64,000 nucleotides of DNA. It comes from an uncultured Collinsella sp. (GTDB lineage Bacteria > Actinomycetota > Coriobacteriia > Coriobacteriales > Coriobacteriaceae). A program made the position numbers and the translations under genes. The notes below the pieces were generated by a model. That model searched no databases. It had not been told where the DNA came from and worked only from the letters and a program-made list of their open reading frames with translations. The stretch is from assembly GCA_900541745.1 (NCBI GenBank), contig UQLA01000001.1, positions 124,001 through 188,000 on the forward strand, written 5' to 3'. Of this stretch, positions 25,472 to 33,777 are shown piece after piece (position 1 is the first letter of the stretch; every line of letters starts with the position of its first letter).

Positions 25472-27698
25472 ACTCGCTTGGGGTAACGTCCGCCGCGCCG
25501 GCCGCGACTACCTCGTCTACCTTTTGACGCTCACCCTGGGCGTCACGGTCTTCTATGCCTTTAACACCATCTCGATGCAGGTCGACATCGCCGGCATCGA
25601 TGAAAAGGGCTTGGCGCAGGTTATGGGCACTCTGCTCGGCGACCTGACGTACTTTTTGGCCGGTGTCATGGCCTTTTTGATGGTGTATGCCAATAACTTC
25701 ATCATGAAACGCCGCAAGAAGGAGTTTGGCCTGTACCAGGTGCTCGGCATGGGGCGCGGGCGCGTCGCCACGATCATGGCGCTCGAGACGGTGATTGTCT
25801 CGGTCGGCGCCTTTATCGCCGGCATTGTGCTGGGTGTGGGACTCTCCCAGCTCATGACGTTCTTTACGCCCTCGCTCTTTAAGACACAGATCGCCAATTT
25901 CCACTTCTTTTTCTCGGTGCATGCGTTCAATCTGACCCTTGCCTGCATGCTCGTAATGTTTGTGCTCACGCTACTGCTGAACCTTCGCGCCGTGCGTCGT
26001 ACCAAACTCATCGAGCTTATGGGTGCCGAGCGTCGCAACGAGAGCATCAAGACACGCAACCCCTGGATCGCGATTGCCATCTTTGCCGTGGGCGTGGTGC
26101 TTGTGGGCGTGGCCTATTACCGTCTGCTACGTGATGGGTTCCCGCTAACCGCGACGGACAGCAAGCTGCAAGAGGCCATGACCCAGTTTGGTATTACGAC
26201 CGCTATGGTTACCGTGGGCACCTTTGCCCTGTTCTGGGGACTCTCGGGCATGCTCATTAAGCTGCTGCAGAGCCTGCGCGGCGTGTATTGGCGCGGCCTC
26301 AACATGTTTACCGTGCGCCAGCTTGCGGCCAAGGTCAACACGGTGTGCTTTTCGATGGGCGTCATTGCGATGCTCCTGTTTTTGGCCATCACCTCGGTGA
26401 CGTGCGGTATGTCGATTGCCAACGTGATGAACGAAAACCTGGAGCGCTATAATCCGGCCGACATGTCGCAGACGTATATCTATTACACGCCCGATACGCT
26501 CGACTTCTACAAAGAGTACATCAATCCGTCTGAAGCCGATCGCATGGTGCTGGCCGATAGTACGGTCGATTTGTACTCCGCATGGCACGGCGATCGTGTC
26601 GACCCCGATAACGTTGCAGACGGTATTAAAGGCAAGTCGGCGGACAACAACGACGAGACCGGCAAGAAGGTCAATATTGCCGATGTTGCCGGTGAGCATG
26701 TGCAGATCGATTCGTATCTGAGTTACCCGCTTGGCGGTTCGGATCCTTCGGTGACCCCAAGTGAGATGTGCAAGATCATGGGCGAAAAGCTTCCCAAGGC
26801 GTTCGGGGGTAGCAATGCCGATGCGATGGGTCTGTTTGTGACGCCGGCGAGCCAGTACAACAAACTGCGTCAGATGATGGGCGAGGAGCCGGTGCACATC
26901 GGTCACGACCAGTATCTGCTCACGTGTGATATGGGCGGCGAGCTGGTCGACCTGTACACCAAGTATATGGCTGGCGGCCATGCCCTTACCTTGGGCGGGC
27001 ATACGCTCAAGCCCGCAACCGATAAGTCGGACGAAGATACGGCGGCCATCGCCAACTCGTCGATGGGCAGTAATCCGGGTACCGTCGTCGTTGCCGACGA
27101 GCTGTTGTCCCAACTTAATCTGCAGCCGTATTCCAGTAGCCTGCTCGTTAACTACAAACAGGGGATGGATACAACCGAGGCAGACGAGAGCATTAAATAC
27201 ACTGTGCTCGACAATCTGCTCGTTGACGGCAAGGAGTCGGGGTCGTGGGGAACCTTCATCACACGCTCCGAGATGTACACGCAAGCAGCGCAAATGAACG
27301 GTCTTATTAGCTACCTAGCCATCTACATCGGCTTTGTATTGGTCGTTGCATGCGCGGCGATTCTGTCGATCCAGCAACTCTCCAACGTGGCCGACGGCAG
27401 CCGCAGCTATCGTGTGCTGGCACAGATCGGCTGTGAGGACCGCCAGATTCGTCATTCGGTGATGGCGCAGCAAGCGGTATTCTTCCTGTTCCCGCTGGCA
27501 GTGGGCCTGGCACACTCCTTTGTGGCACTTAAGGTGATCATCGAGCTGGTGAGCATTTTCGGAAATATGAGCATCGGCGGCACCGTGGGCCTCACCTGTG
27601 CAATCTTCCTGGCAGCCTATGGTGGCTACTTCTTGGTGACCTACCTTATGAGTACCGGAATGGTGCGAGCTGCCATAGCCACCCGTTACAGCGAGTAA
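25461..27698 (+). CDS. FtsX/BceB-like ABC permease
   Basis: A permease of about 745 residues with ten expected membrane segments in a 4-2-4-like layout. The N-terminal group is at about 14-300 (DYLVYLLTLTLGVTVFYAF and following). A large extracytoplasmic domain covers about 320-600 (polar, with SAWHGDRVDPDNVADGIKG). The last group follows about 610 (LISYLAIYIGFVLVVACAAIL). The extracellular domain is the probable peptide-sensing part, as in BceB. The start ATG 25461 lies inside the ATPase gene. It ends at a family A repeat. Confidence 0.88.
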   Translation: MLCKLAWGNVRRAGRDYLVYLLTLTLGVTVFYAFNTISMQVDIAGIDEKGLAQVMGTLLGDLTYFLAGVMAFLMVYANNFIMKRRKKEFGLYQVLGMGRGRVATIMALETVIVSVGAFIAGIVLGVGLSQLMTFFTPSLFKTQIANFHFFFSVHAFNLTLACMLVMFVLTLLLNLRAVRRTKLIELMGAERRNESIKTRNPWIAIAIFAVGVVLVGVAYYRLLRDGFPLTATDSKLQEAMTQFGITTAMVTVGTFALFWGLSGMLIKLLQSLRGVYWRGLNMFTVRQLAAKVNTVCFSMGVIAMLLFLAITSVTCGMSIANVMNENLERYNPADMSQTYIYYTPDTLDFYKEYINPSEADRMVLADSTVDLYSAWHGDRVDPDNVADGIKGKSADNNDETGKKVNIADVAGEHVQIDSYLSYPLGGSDPSVTPSEMCKIMGEKLPKAFGGSNADAMGLFVTPASQYNKLRQMMGEEPVHIGHDQYLLTCDMGGELVDLYTKYMAGGHALTLGGHTLKPATDKSDEDTAAIANSSMGSNPGTVVVADELLSQLNLQPYSSSLLVNYKQGMDTTEADESIKYTVLDNLLVDGKESGSWGTFITRSEMYTQAAQMNGLISYLAIYIGFVLVVACAAILSIQQLSNVADGSRSYRVLAQIGCEDRQIRHSVMAQQAVFFLFPLAVGLAHSFVALKVIIELVSIFGNMSIGGTVGLTCAIFLAAYGGYFLVTYLMSTGMVRAAIATRYSE

Positions 27699-27734
27699 CT
27701 CGTTCAGCTCGGAATTATCGCAGGTTGAGCATAA

Positions 27735-27880
27735 GTCAGCGAAAACGCCCCTAAGCGAGCAAGGTGACGTGAAAGAGGAGGGAAGCGTACTTCGGTACGC
27801 GACCAACGATTGAACGCTAGGTTGCCGCTTAGGGGCGTTTGCAGCGTCGAGCCGTTACGCGGTTTGGTAAACCGCGTAAC
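27735..27880 (-). repeat. nested palindromic repeat, family A (copy 3)
   Basis: Read on the minus strand: hairpin GTTACGCGGTTT with its mirror (27880-27854), then GACGCTGC. A stem of AAACGCCCCTAAGCG with its mirror follows, then an inner GCGTACC/AAGTACGC pair, ending TCGCTGAC. It fills the gap between the convergent permease and LuxR genes and can act as terminator for both. Confidence 0.65.
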
Positions 27881-27881
27881 T

Positions 27882-28847
27882 TCATCCTTTCCAAAAGTGG
27901 AGGATGAGCGTGGTGCGGTTTTGCTGCTCGGTTTTGACCAGGATGTTGTGGATGTGGGTCTTGACGGTGCCCACAGCAAGGAAGAGCTCGTCAGCAATCT
28001 CTTGGTTCGACTTGCCCAACACAACCAGACGCAAAACCTCGGCCTCGCGGTTGGAGAGCCTGTAGGCATTGCGATAGAAGGGCATCTGCTCTTCTATGTG
28101 CCGATCAAGATCGCTGACGTTCTTTTCCTCGGGCGCCTCCTGCATGCGGATTGAAAGCACGTGGTAGGCGTAGATGATCAGCAGAATCGCAAAGTAACAC
28201 GCAAAGACGTTCTCGCTAAAGTTGCGCTCGGATAGATAAAGCTGCAGCCAAGAGGGTACCAGACTCATGGGGATGACAAGGATGTTGTAGAAATCCTCGG
28301 CAACGATGCAACCGACCAGAATAGCGCCGATAATCAGGTGCTTTCGCTGGTTGTTAACGCGTGCCTTCAGCTCAACCTCTGTACTCTTATGAGCCGTCCA
28401 GAAGATATACAGTCCCACAAAGACAAGGAATGCCTGACGCATCGTGTAGTAGATCCACTGACGCATGGGGCCGGAGGGGACTGCGACGATAGTCAGCGAC
28501 TCGCATAGCAAAAACGTTAGGACAGGGATGGCGAACAACTTCTTAGAATGCTTATCGAGCAAGTCCATGGCAATCAGCCAAATACAAGCCTGTGAAGCAG
28601 TCGCCACAAGGGTCCGCAATACAGGCATGGTAATTGAGTAATAGTCGCTGGCCGGAAAACTCTCGTTTTGCAACGTGTATTCAAAAAAGAAGATCTCGGT
28701 CATCTCGATGGCGTAGCAAATAAAAACGCCACTGCCATAGATAAAGAAGCGTCGACGGGACGAGGCATAGGCGGCAAGCGAAAGCACTGCCGTCACAATA
28801 CAGATTACGAGTATCGCTTGGGTATAGAAGAACATGGGCGTGTCCAT
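27882..28847 (-). CDS. membrane-anchored LuxR-family regulator
   Basis: A 321-residue protein with about seven hydrophobic segments over residues 1-225 and a C-terminal LuxR helix-turn-helix (LSNREAEVLRLVVLGKSNQEIADELFLAVGTVKTHIHNIL). It lacks a receiver domain, so the membrane part presumably senses the signal. This architecture is common in Coriobacteriia. It is divergent from putrescine carbamoyltransferase and may control it (inferred from position). Three other LuxR-type proteins lie within 17 kb. Confidence 0.87.
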   Translation of the reverse strand: MDTPMFFYTQAILVICIVTAVLSLAAYASSRRRFFIYGSGVFICYAIEMTEIFFFEYTLQNESFPASDYYSITMPVLRTLVATASQACIWLIAMDLLDKHSKKLFAIPVLTFLLCESLTIVAVPSGPMRQWIYYTMRQAFLVFVGLYIFWTAHKSTEVELKARVNNQRKHLIIGAILVGCIVAEDFYNILVIPMSLVPSWLQLYLSERNFSENVFACYFAILLIIYAYHVLSIRMQEAPEEKNVSDLDRHIEEQMPFYRNAYRLSNREAEVLRLVVLGKSNQEIADELFLAVGTVKTHIHNILVKTEQQNRTTLILHFWKG

Positions 28848-29177
28848 CTGTCACCGTCCTGTCTCATTTGTCTCTTATGGAGCCCACTATATCTCCCGGG
28901 GTATATATGTCTCAGCCGGTCGTTCCATTGCGGATTAAACGCCAAGATACAGCATAGCCGTATACCGTTCGCGGTTCCAGACGGTAAACCTCCTGTAAAC
29001 TCTTGACCTGCGGGTTTATATTGGATTAGAGAGGGTGTAACTCCATGAACGGTCTTTAATCCCGAATAAACTAGGTAAAAATTGCATACGGGTGAATGAT
29101 GGTCTTGTCAACACGAGGCGTGATGTTCGAGCGCCTCATAGTTAATAGTCGGCAAGACCGGCGGAAAGGAAATCGAC
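28848..29177. promoter_or_regulatory. divergent control region, luxR / ptcA
   Basis: 330 bp with a near-palindromic ATATCTCCCGGGGTATAT (about 28889-28906) beside the LuxR start and a GTGAACGGTA-like TCCATGAACGGTC at 29042-29054. A similar TTTATACCCGGGGG occurs at about 45454, upstream of the Tat amidohydrolase and downstream of another LuxR gene. No gene is seen. Confidence 0.4.
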
Positions 29178-30251
29178 ATGGCACTGCCTAAGGATTTCAT
29201 CGACACCAACGACTTCACCAAAGAGCAGATCCTGGCTATCGAGGATCTTGGCCTGGCAATGAAGAAGGCCATCAAGGTTGACGGTTATTATCCGCACCTG
29301 CTCCGCAACAAGAGCCTTGGCATGATCTTCCAGCAGGTCTCCACCCGCACTCGTCTTTCCTTCGAGACCGCTATGACCGACCTCGGCGGCCATGCTCAGT
29401 TCTATGGCCCTGGCACCATCCAGCTCGGCGGTCACGAGTCCCTGGGCGACACCGCTCGCGTTATGGGCTCGCTGCTCGACATCATGATGGCTCGCGTTGA
29501 CCGTCACAAGGACGTCGTCGGCCTCGCCGAGGGCTCTGCTGTGCCCGTCATCAACGGCATGTCCGAGTTCAACCATCCCACGCAGGAGATGGGCGACCTC
29601 ATGACCATGCTCGAGAACCTCCCCGAGGGCAAGAAGATCGAGGACTGCACCCTGGCCTTCATCGGCGACGCCACCCAGGTCTGCGTCTCCCTCATGTTCA
29701 TCGCTTCCAAGGTCGGCATGAAGTTTGTCCAGTTTGGACCTAAGGGCCACCAGATCCCCGACGGCGGCCTGCACGTTGGCACCGTCGAGGAGCGCGCCGA
29801 GTTCGGCAAGCAGATGATGGCCATCGCCGAGGAGAACTGCAAGGTCTCCGGCGGCTCGGTTGTCATCTCCGACGACATCGAGTGCATCAAGGGCGCCGAC
29901 TTCATCTACACCGATGTGTGGTATGGCCTGTACGACGAGGAGGTCTCGGGCGAGAACTACATGGACGTGTTCTATCCCAAGTATCAGGTCACCATGGACA
30001 TGATGAACTTCGCCGGCCCCAACTCCAAGTTCATGCACTGCCTGCCGGCCACCCGCAACGAGGAGGTCGTCGACGAGGTCATGGACGATCCCGAGCGCTC
30101 CCTGTGCTGGGTCGAGGCCGAGAACCGCAAGCACTCCATCCGTGCTCTCCTTGCCGCCCTGGGCAAGCGCACTCCGCTCAACGACGAGGGTGTCGAGTAC
30201 TCCGCCAAGGCTGAGCTCCACGCCGCTCTCGAGGCTCTCGAGCAGCTCTAA
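29178..30251 (+). CDS. ptcA: putrescine carbamoyltransferase
   Basis: A 357-residue transcarbamylase that phosphorolyses N-carbamoylputrescine to putrescine and carbamoyl phosphate. The carbamoyl-phosphate loop is STRTRLSFETAMTDLGGHAQF (Ser55-Arg59). HPTQEMGDL, then TDVWYGLYDEEVSGENYMDVFYPKYQV, then FMHCLPATRNEEVVDEV follow. The N-terminal YYPHLLRNKSLGMIFQQ and the TDVWYGLY string match enterococcal PtcA rather than ornithine enzymes. GGAAAGGAAATCGAC precedes the ATG. A permease and agmatine deiminase follow, giving the agmatine deiminase pathway. A carbamate kinase, the usual ATP-yielding last step, is absent from the window. Confidence 0.93.
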   Translation: MALPKDFIDTNDFTKEQILAIEDLGLAMKKAIKVDGYYPHLLRNKSLGMIFQQVSTRTRLSFETAMTDLGGHAQFYGPGTIQLGGHESLGDTARVMGSLLDIMMARVDRHKDVVGLAEGSAVPVINGMSEFNHPTQEMGDLMTMLENLPEGKKIEDCTLAFIGDATQVCVSLMFIASKVGMKFVQFGPKGHQIPDGGLHVGTVEERAEFGKQMMAIAEENCKVSGGSVVISDDIECIKGADFIYTDVWYGLYDEEVSGENYMDVFYPKYQVTMDMMNFAGPNSKFMHCLPATRNEEVVDEVMDDPERSLCWVEAENRKHSIRALLAALGKRTPLNDEGVEYSAKAELHAALEALEQL

Positions 30252-30277
30252 GCCTCAAGGCTTCTAAAAGCACGTTT

Positions 30278-30310
30278 GCGGGCGGTGGATGCTCGTCTCC
30301 TGCCGCCCGC
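30278..30310 (+). other. hairpin between ptcA and permease
   Basis: GCGGGCGG and CCGCCCGC pair across a 17-base loop 27 bp after the ptcA stop. There is no T-run, so it is a probable processing or attenuation structure within an operon. Confidence 0.45.
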
Positions 30311-30384
30311 TCACCGAGGCCCAAGCAATTGCCTTAATGCCTTAGGGCCTTGGATCTGTCCAAGACTGAGCGAAGGAGCTCATC

Positions 30385-31824
30385 ATGAGCGACGGAAAGA
30401 AAAAGCTTTCCTTCTTTACGGTCATTTCGACCATCATCTGCGTCGTCTTCGTTTGCGAGGCCGCCGCACCTGCTGCTGCCATCGGCAACCAGCAGTTCTT
30501 CTGGTGGATCTTCCTGATCCTGACCTTCCTGATCCCTTACGGCATGGTCGTCGCCGAGCTCGGCACCACCTATGACGGCGAGGGCGGCATTTACGACTGG
30601 GTACGCGATGGCCTGGGCGACAAGTGGGGCGCCCGCATCTCGTACTACTACTGGATTAACTACCCGCTGTGGATCGCCTCGCTGGCAACCATGTTCCCCG
30701 ACATCCTGGGCATGGTCTTCGGCGTCGAGTTCAACCTGATCGCCAAGATGGTTATCGAGCTTGCCTTCGTGTGGATCGTCTACCTCATGGGTCGCTCCAA
30801 GGCGGCCGACTCCGAGTGGGTCCTCAACGGCGGCGCCCTGATCAAGGTCGCCGTAGCCGTTATCGTCGGCGCTCTGGGCATCTGGTTTGCCATGGAGAAC
30901 GGTTTTGCGAACGACATGTCCGCCGCCACCTTCCTGCCCGAGCTCACCAACACCAACGCTCTCGGCTACCTGTCCATCATCATCTTTAACTTCATGGGCT
31001 TCGAGGTCATCTGCACCATGACCGACGACATGGCCGATCCCGCTCGCGATATTCCCAAGGCTATCATTGTCGGTGGCGTGGCTATTGCCGTCATCTACCT
31101 GTTCGCCGGCTTCGGCATCGGCGCCGCTGTGCCGGCCGACTCCATCGACCCCGACTACGGCATGATCGTCGCGGTCCAGACCATGGTGGGCGACTCCATG
31201 CTCTTCAAGGTCATCTGCATCGCCTTCCTGATCACCCTGTTCGCCAACATGGCCGCCTGGTCCTTCGGCGTCAACTCCGTCGCCCGCTACGCCGCCGAGC
31301 ACGGCAACATGCCCAAGGTCTTCGCCTCGATGATCTCCGAGGACGACATGCCCAACGGCGCCAACCTGGTCAACGCCGTCGTCGCCTCCCTGGTGCTGTG
31401 CCTGCAGCTGGTGCCCATCGACGCCATCTCCAACGGCGTCTTCTGGATGCTCTTCGGCACCTCCGTCGTCTTCCTGCTGCTCACCTACATCCCGATGTTC
31501 CCGGCGTTCCTCAACCTTCGCAAGAACGACCCGAACCGCGAGCGCATCTTCACGTTCCCGTTCAAGGGCGCGATGATGAAGGTCATGCTGGCCATCCCCT
31601 GCATCGAGCTGGTCCTGGCCATCGTCGCGACGCTGGTGCCGTTCTCCGCAGCCGAAATCGGCGACAAGGTCCCGATGATCGTCATCTTCATCGTGCTCGT
31701 GCTCATCGGCGAGGTCGTCCGCGTTGTCTCCGCTAGGGGCCGCAAGGAAGAGTACAAGGGCCTCACCCCCGAGCTGGCTGCCCAGCGTCTCGCCGAGGAG
31801 GCCGCCGAGGCCGAGGAGAACTAG
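30385..31824 (+). CDS. APC-superfamily permease, probable agmatine/putrescine antiporter
   Basis: A 479-residue, roughly 12-segment transporter of the glutamate:GABA/AguD-like APC group. It has the early EAAAPAAAIGNQQFFWWIFLILTFLIPYGMVVAELGTTY and later LGYLSIIIFNFMGFEVICTMTDDMADPARDIPKA. It lies between ptcA and agmatine deiminase, as the agmatine-putrescine antiporter does in enterococci; substrate is inferred from that. GAAGGAG precedes the ATG. Codon use changes within the gene: the first half is mixed at third positions, while from about 31,150 onward nearly every codon ends in C or G. A paralogue is at 33778. Confidence 0.85.
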   Translation: MSDGKKKLSFFTVISTIICVVFVCEAAAPAAAIGNQQFFWWIFLILTFLIPYGMVVAELGTTYDGEGGIYDWVRDGLGDKWGARISYYYWINYPLWIASLATMFPDILGMVFGVEFNLIAKMVIELAFVWIVYLMGRSKAADSEWVLNGGALIKVAVAVIVGALGIWFAMENGFANDMSAATFLPELTNTNALGYLSIIIFNFMGFEVICTMTDDMADPARDIPKAIIVGGVAIAVIYLFAGFGIGAAVPADSIDPDYGMIVAVQTMVGDSMLFKVICIAFLITLFANMAAWSFGVNSVARYAAEHGNMPKVFASMISEDDMPNGANLVNAVVASLVLCLQLVPIDAISNGVFWMLFGTSVVFLLLTYIPMFPAFLNLRKNDPNRERIFTFPFKGAMMKVMLAIPCIELVLAIVATLVPFSAAEIGDKVPMIVIFIVLVLIGEVVRVVSARGRKEEYKGLTPELAAQRLAEEAAEAEEN

Positions 31825-32109
31825 GGCACCCGGATTCGGGGCCCCGACCCTCCTCGTCACTCAACCATTCCCCGGGGTGGGTGCGAGCGATAGCTCCGGT
31901 AACCACCGCCCACCCCGACCTCTCTTCCGTATCCTTCGTGCGTTTTGTCTCCGCGCACCGGGTTACGTCGTCGCTCGCCGGTGCGACTCCGTGAAAACCG
32001 GCGCCGGGCGCCCCGACCTTTGCCGGGGAACGGGCGCCTGCCATCTCTTGGTTTTAGGCTGCGGGCAGCCCGCCCGCGGCAAACGATCGTTCGATTTGGA
32101 GGATATCTT
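31825..32109 (+). other. GC-rich structured leader of aguA
   Basis: Several hairpins are possible (for example CGCACCGG...CCGGTGCG around 31955-31986, and GGGCGCC pairs at about 32004-32040). No T-run terminator is seen, so read-through from the permease to aguA is likely. I recognise no riboswitch class. Confidence 0.35.
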
Positions 32110-33315
32110 ATGCGTACGATCACCGAGTCCGAGTCCACCCCCAGGGCCGACGGCTTCTTCATGCCCGCCGAGTTCGCCCCGCAGGACCGCGTGTGGATGG
32201 GCTGGCCCCACCGCACCGACACCTGGGCCCACGGCGCCAAGCCCGCCCAGAGGCAGTATGCCGCCATCGCCCGCGCCATCTCCGAGTTCACCCCGGTCTA
32301 CATGTGCGCCAACCAGGTCGACTACGCCAACTGCAAGGCCGTCTTCGAGAACGACGAGAACGTCACCGTCATCGAGATGACCACCGACGACGCCTGGTTC
32401 CGCGACACCGCCGCCACCTACGTCATCAACGGCAAGGGCGAGAAGCGCGCCAACCACTGGCACTTCAACGCCTACGGCGGCCTCGTCGACGGCCTGTACT
32501 TCCCGTGGGACAAGGACGAGCAGATCGCCCTCAAGATGGCCGAGCTCTCCGGCTGCCGCCGCTACCGCCCCGACGACATGATCCTCGAGGGCGGCTCCAT
32601 CACCGTCGACGGCGAGGGCACCCTCGTCGTGACCGACCAGTGCCTGCTCTCCCCGGGCCGCACCTGCTCCGCGGTGCTCGAGGAGGAAGAGGACCCCGAG
32701 TCCATCTGGCCCAAGTACCGCAAGAAGTTCGAGCCCTGGAGCGAGGAGCTTCGCGAGTACATGAGCGAGCACCTCAAGGACTACCTGGGCGTCGAGAAGG
32801 TCATCTGGGTCAAGGAGGGCATCGACCCCGAGGAGACCAACGGCCACATCGACGACGTCGCCACGTTCATCGCCCCGGGCGTCATGGCCTGCATCTGGAC
32901 CGACGACCCCGACTACCCGTTCTACGAGCAGTGCCACGCCGCCTACGAGACCCTCTCCAACGCCGTCGACGCCAAGGGCCGCAAGATTAAGGTCCACAAG
33001 CTCTGCATGCCCGTGAACCCGCTGTACATGGACCAGGCCTCCTGCGACACCATCGACGCCGACGAGAACGCCGAGCCGCGCGTCCCCGACGAGCCGCTGA
33101 TCGCCTCCTACATGAACTACCTGGTCACCAACCACGGCGTCATCGTCCCGCAGTACGGCGACGAGAACGACCGGCTGGCCGTCGACACGCTCCAGAAGAT
33201 CTACGACGAGGTCTGGGGCGAGGGCGTCTACAAGTGCGTCGGCGTCCAGTCCGACCAGGTCGTCTACGGCGGCGGCAACATCCACTGCATCACGCAGCAG
33301 GAGCCCTCGGCGTAA
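32110..33315 (+). CDS. aguA: agmatine deiminase (copy 1)
   Basis: A 401-residue guanidine-modifying hydrolase converting agmatine to N-carbamoylputrescine and ammonia. Catalytic Cys393 lies in GGGNIHCITQQ and the His in ETNGHIDDVATF. DDAWFRDTAATYVI replaces the usual D-W-x-R-D-T/P-G-P. About 25 extra residues (near 184-212, LEEEEDPESIWPKYRKKFEPW) are absent from the second copy at 40947. Codons are almost all C/G-ending, far more biased than most neighbours. ATG 32110 has GGAGG upstream, so the longer frame from 31945 is not used. It probably works with ptcA and the permease. Confidence 0.92.
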   Translation: MRTITESESTPRADGFFMPAEFAPQDRVWMGWPHRTDTWAHGAKPAQRQYAAIARAISEFTPVYMCANQVDYANCKAVFENDENVTVIEMTTDDAWFRDTAATYVINGKGEKRANHWHFNAYGGLVDGLYFPWDKDEQIALKMAELSGCRRYRPDDMILEGGSITVDGEGTLVVTDQCLLSPGRTCSAVLEEEEDPESIWPKYRKKFEPWSEELREYMSEHLKDYLGVEKVIWVKEGIDPEETNGHIDDVATFIAPGVMACIWTDDPDYPFYEQCHAAYETLSNAVDAKGRKIKVHKLCMPVNPLYMDQASCDTIDADENAEPRVPDEPLIASYMNYLVTNHGVIVPQYGDENDRLAVDTLQKIYDEVWGEGVYKCVGVQSDQVVYGGGNIHCITQQEPSA

Positions 33316-33410
33316 CTCAGGCACGCCACCTTGGCGTTCACTCGTCGCTTACGTAGCGTCAGTACGCTACGCTCCTCGTTCGCGCCAATCTGGCGCGCCT
33401 GAGCACGCCG
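33316..33410. repeat. degenerate family A-like palindrome
   Basis: The outer CTCAGGC (33316) pairs with GCCTGAG (33398). The inner TACGTAGCG pairs with CGCTACG around CAGTA, and CGCTCCTCGTTCGCG resembles the conserved inner segment of the other family A copies. The leading small hairpin is missing. Confidence 0.45.
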
Positions 33411-33432
33411 AGTAAACGTCTGGCTTTTCTTC

Positions 33433-33472
33433 GGGCACTCCGTTGCCTCCACATCGGAGTGCCCTTTTTCTT
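33433..33472 (+). terminator. aguA terminator
   Basis: GGGCACTCCG pairs with CGGAGTGCCC around a 12-base loop, followed by TTTTTCTTT. An intrinsic terminator closing the ptcA-aguA transcript. Confidence 0.88.
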
Positions 33473-33477
33473 TGATC

Positions 33478-33554
33478 GAATACGCGTCTGGCCTGGGATT
33501 TATCGCTGGTTAGGCCAATTGTTCGCTTGGATATCCCAGGTCAGACGCGTATTC
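33478..33554. repeat. 77-bp inverted repeat
   Basis: GAATACGCGTCTGGCCTGGG (33478) is mirrored by CCCAGGTCAGACGCGTATTC (ending 33554) with one mismatch, around a 33-base centre. It lies between the aguA terminator and the next permease. The rest of the 33473-33777 gap shows nothing gene-like. Confidence 0.65.
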
Positions 33555-33777
33555 AATTGTTGATAGTTTCCGGTCGTATACGCGGCCGTTTTGATCGGAG
33601 TATCTTTGTACCAGCGTATCGTCATCTTCACCCGCCAGTTCCGCGAGCGTTGGTCCAACAATTGCATTCCCTCTTCTCTTTGGGATGGCACCTGCACCGG
33701 TGACGCGGCCTGCAACCCTACCTTGGGCTGCGCCTTCGGTACAGATGCCATCCTTTTTGCTGTAGGGGGAGCGTGCC

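Noticed and set aside
31825..32109. Possible riboswitch in the GC-rich leader of aguA copy 1.
   Set aside because: Hairpins can be drawn in any sequence this GC-rich, and I could not match a known guanidine or other riboswitch consensus.
31963..33324. Long open frames on the strand opposite aguA copy 1 and other high-GC genes (also 30334-31860, 51843-53591, 54505-56463, 15156-16409).
   Set aside because: They lie antisense to clear, well-supported genes and show low-complexity Gly/Val/Asp/His composition. C/G-ending codons on the coding strand remove stops on the other strand.
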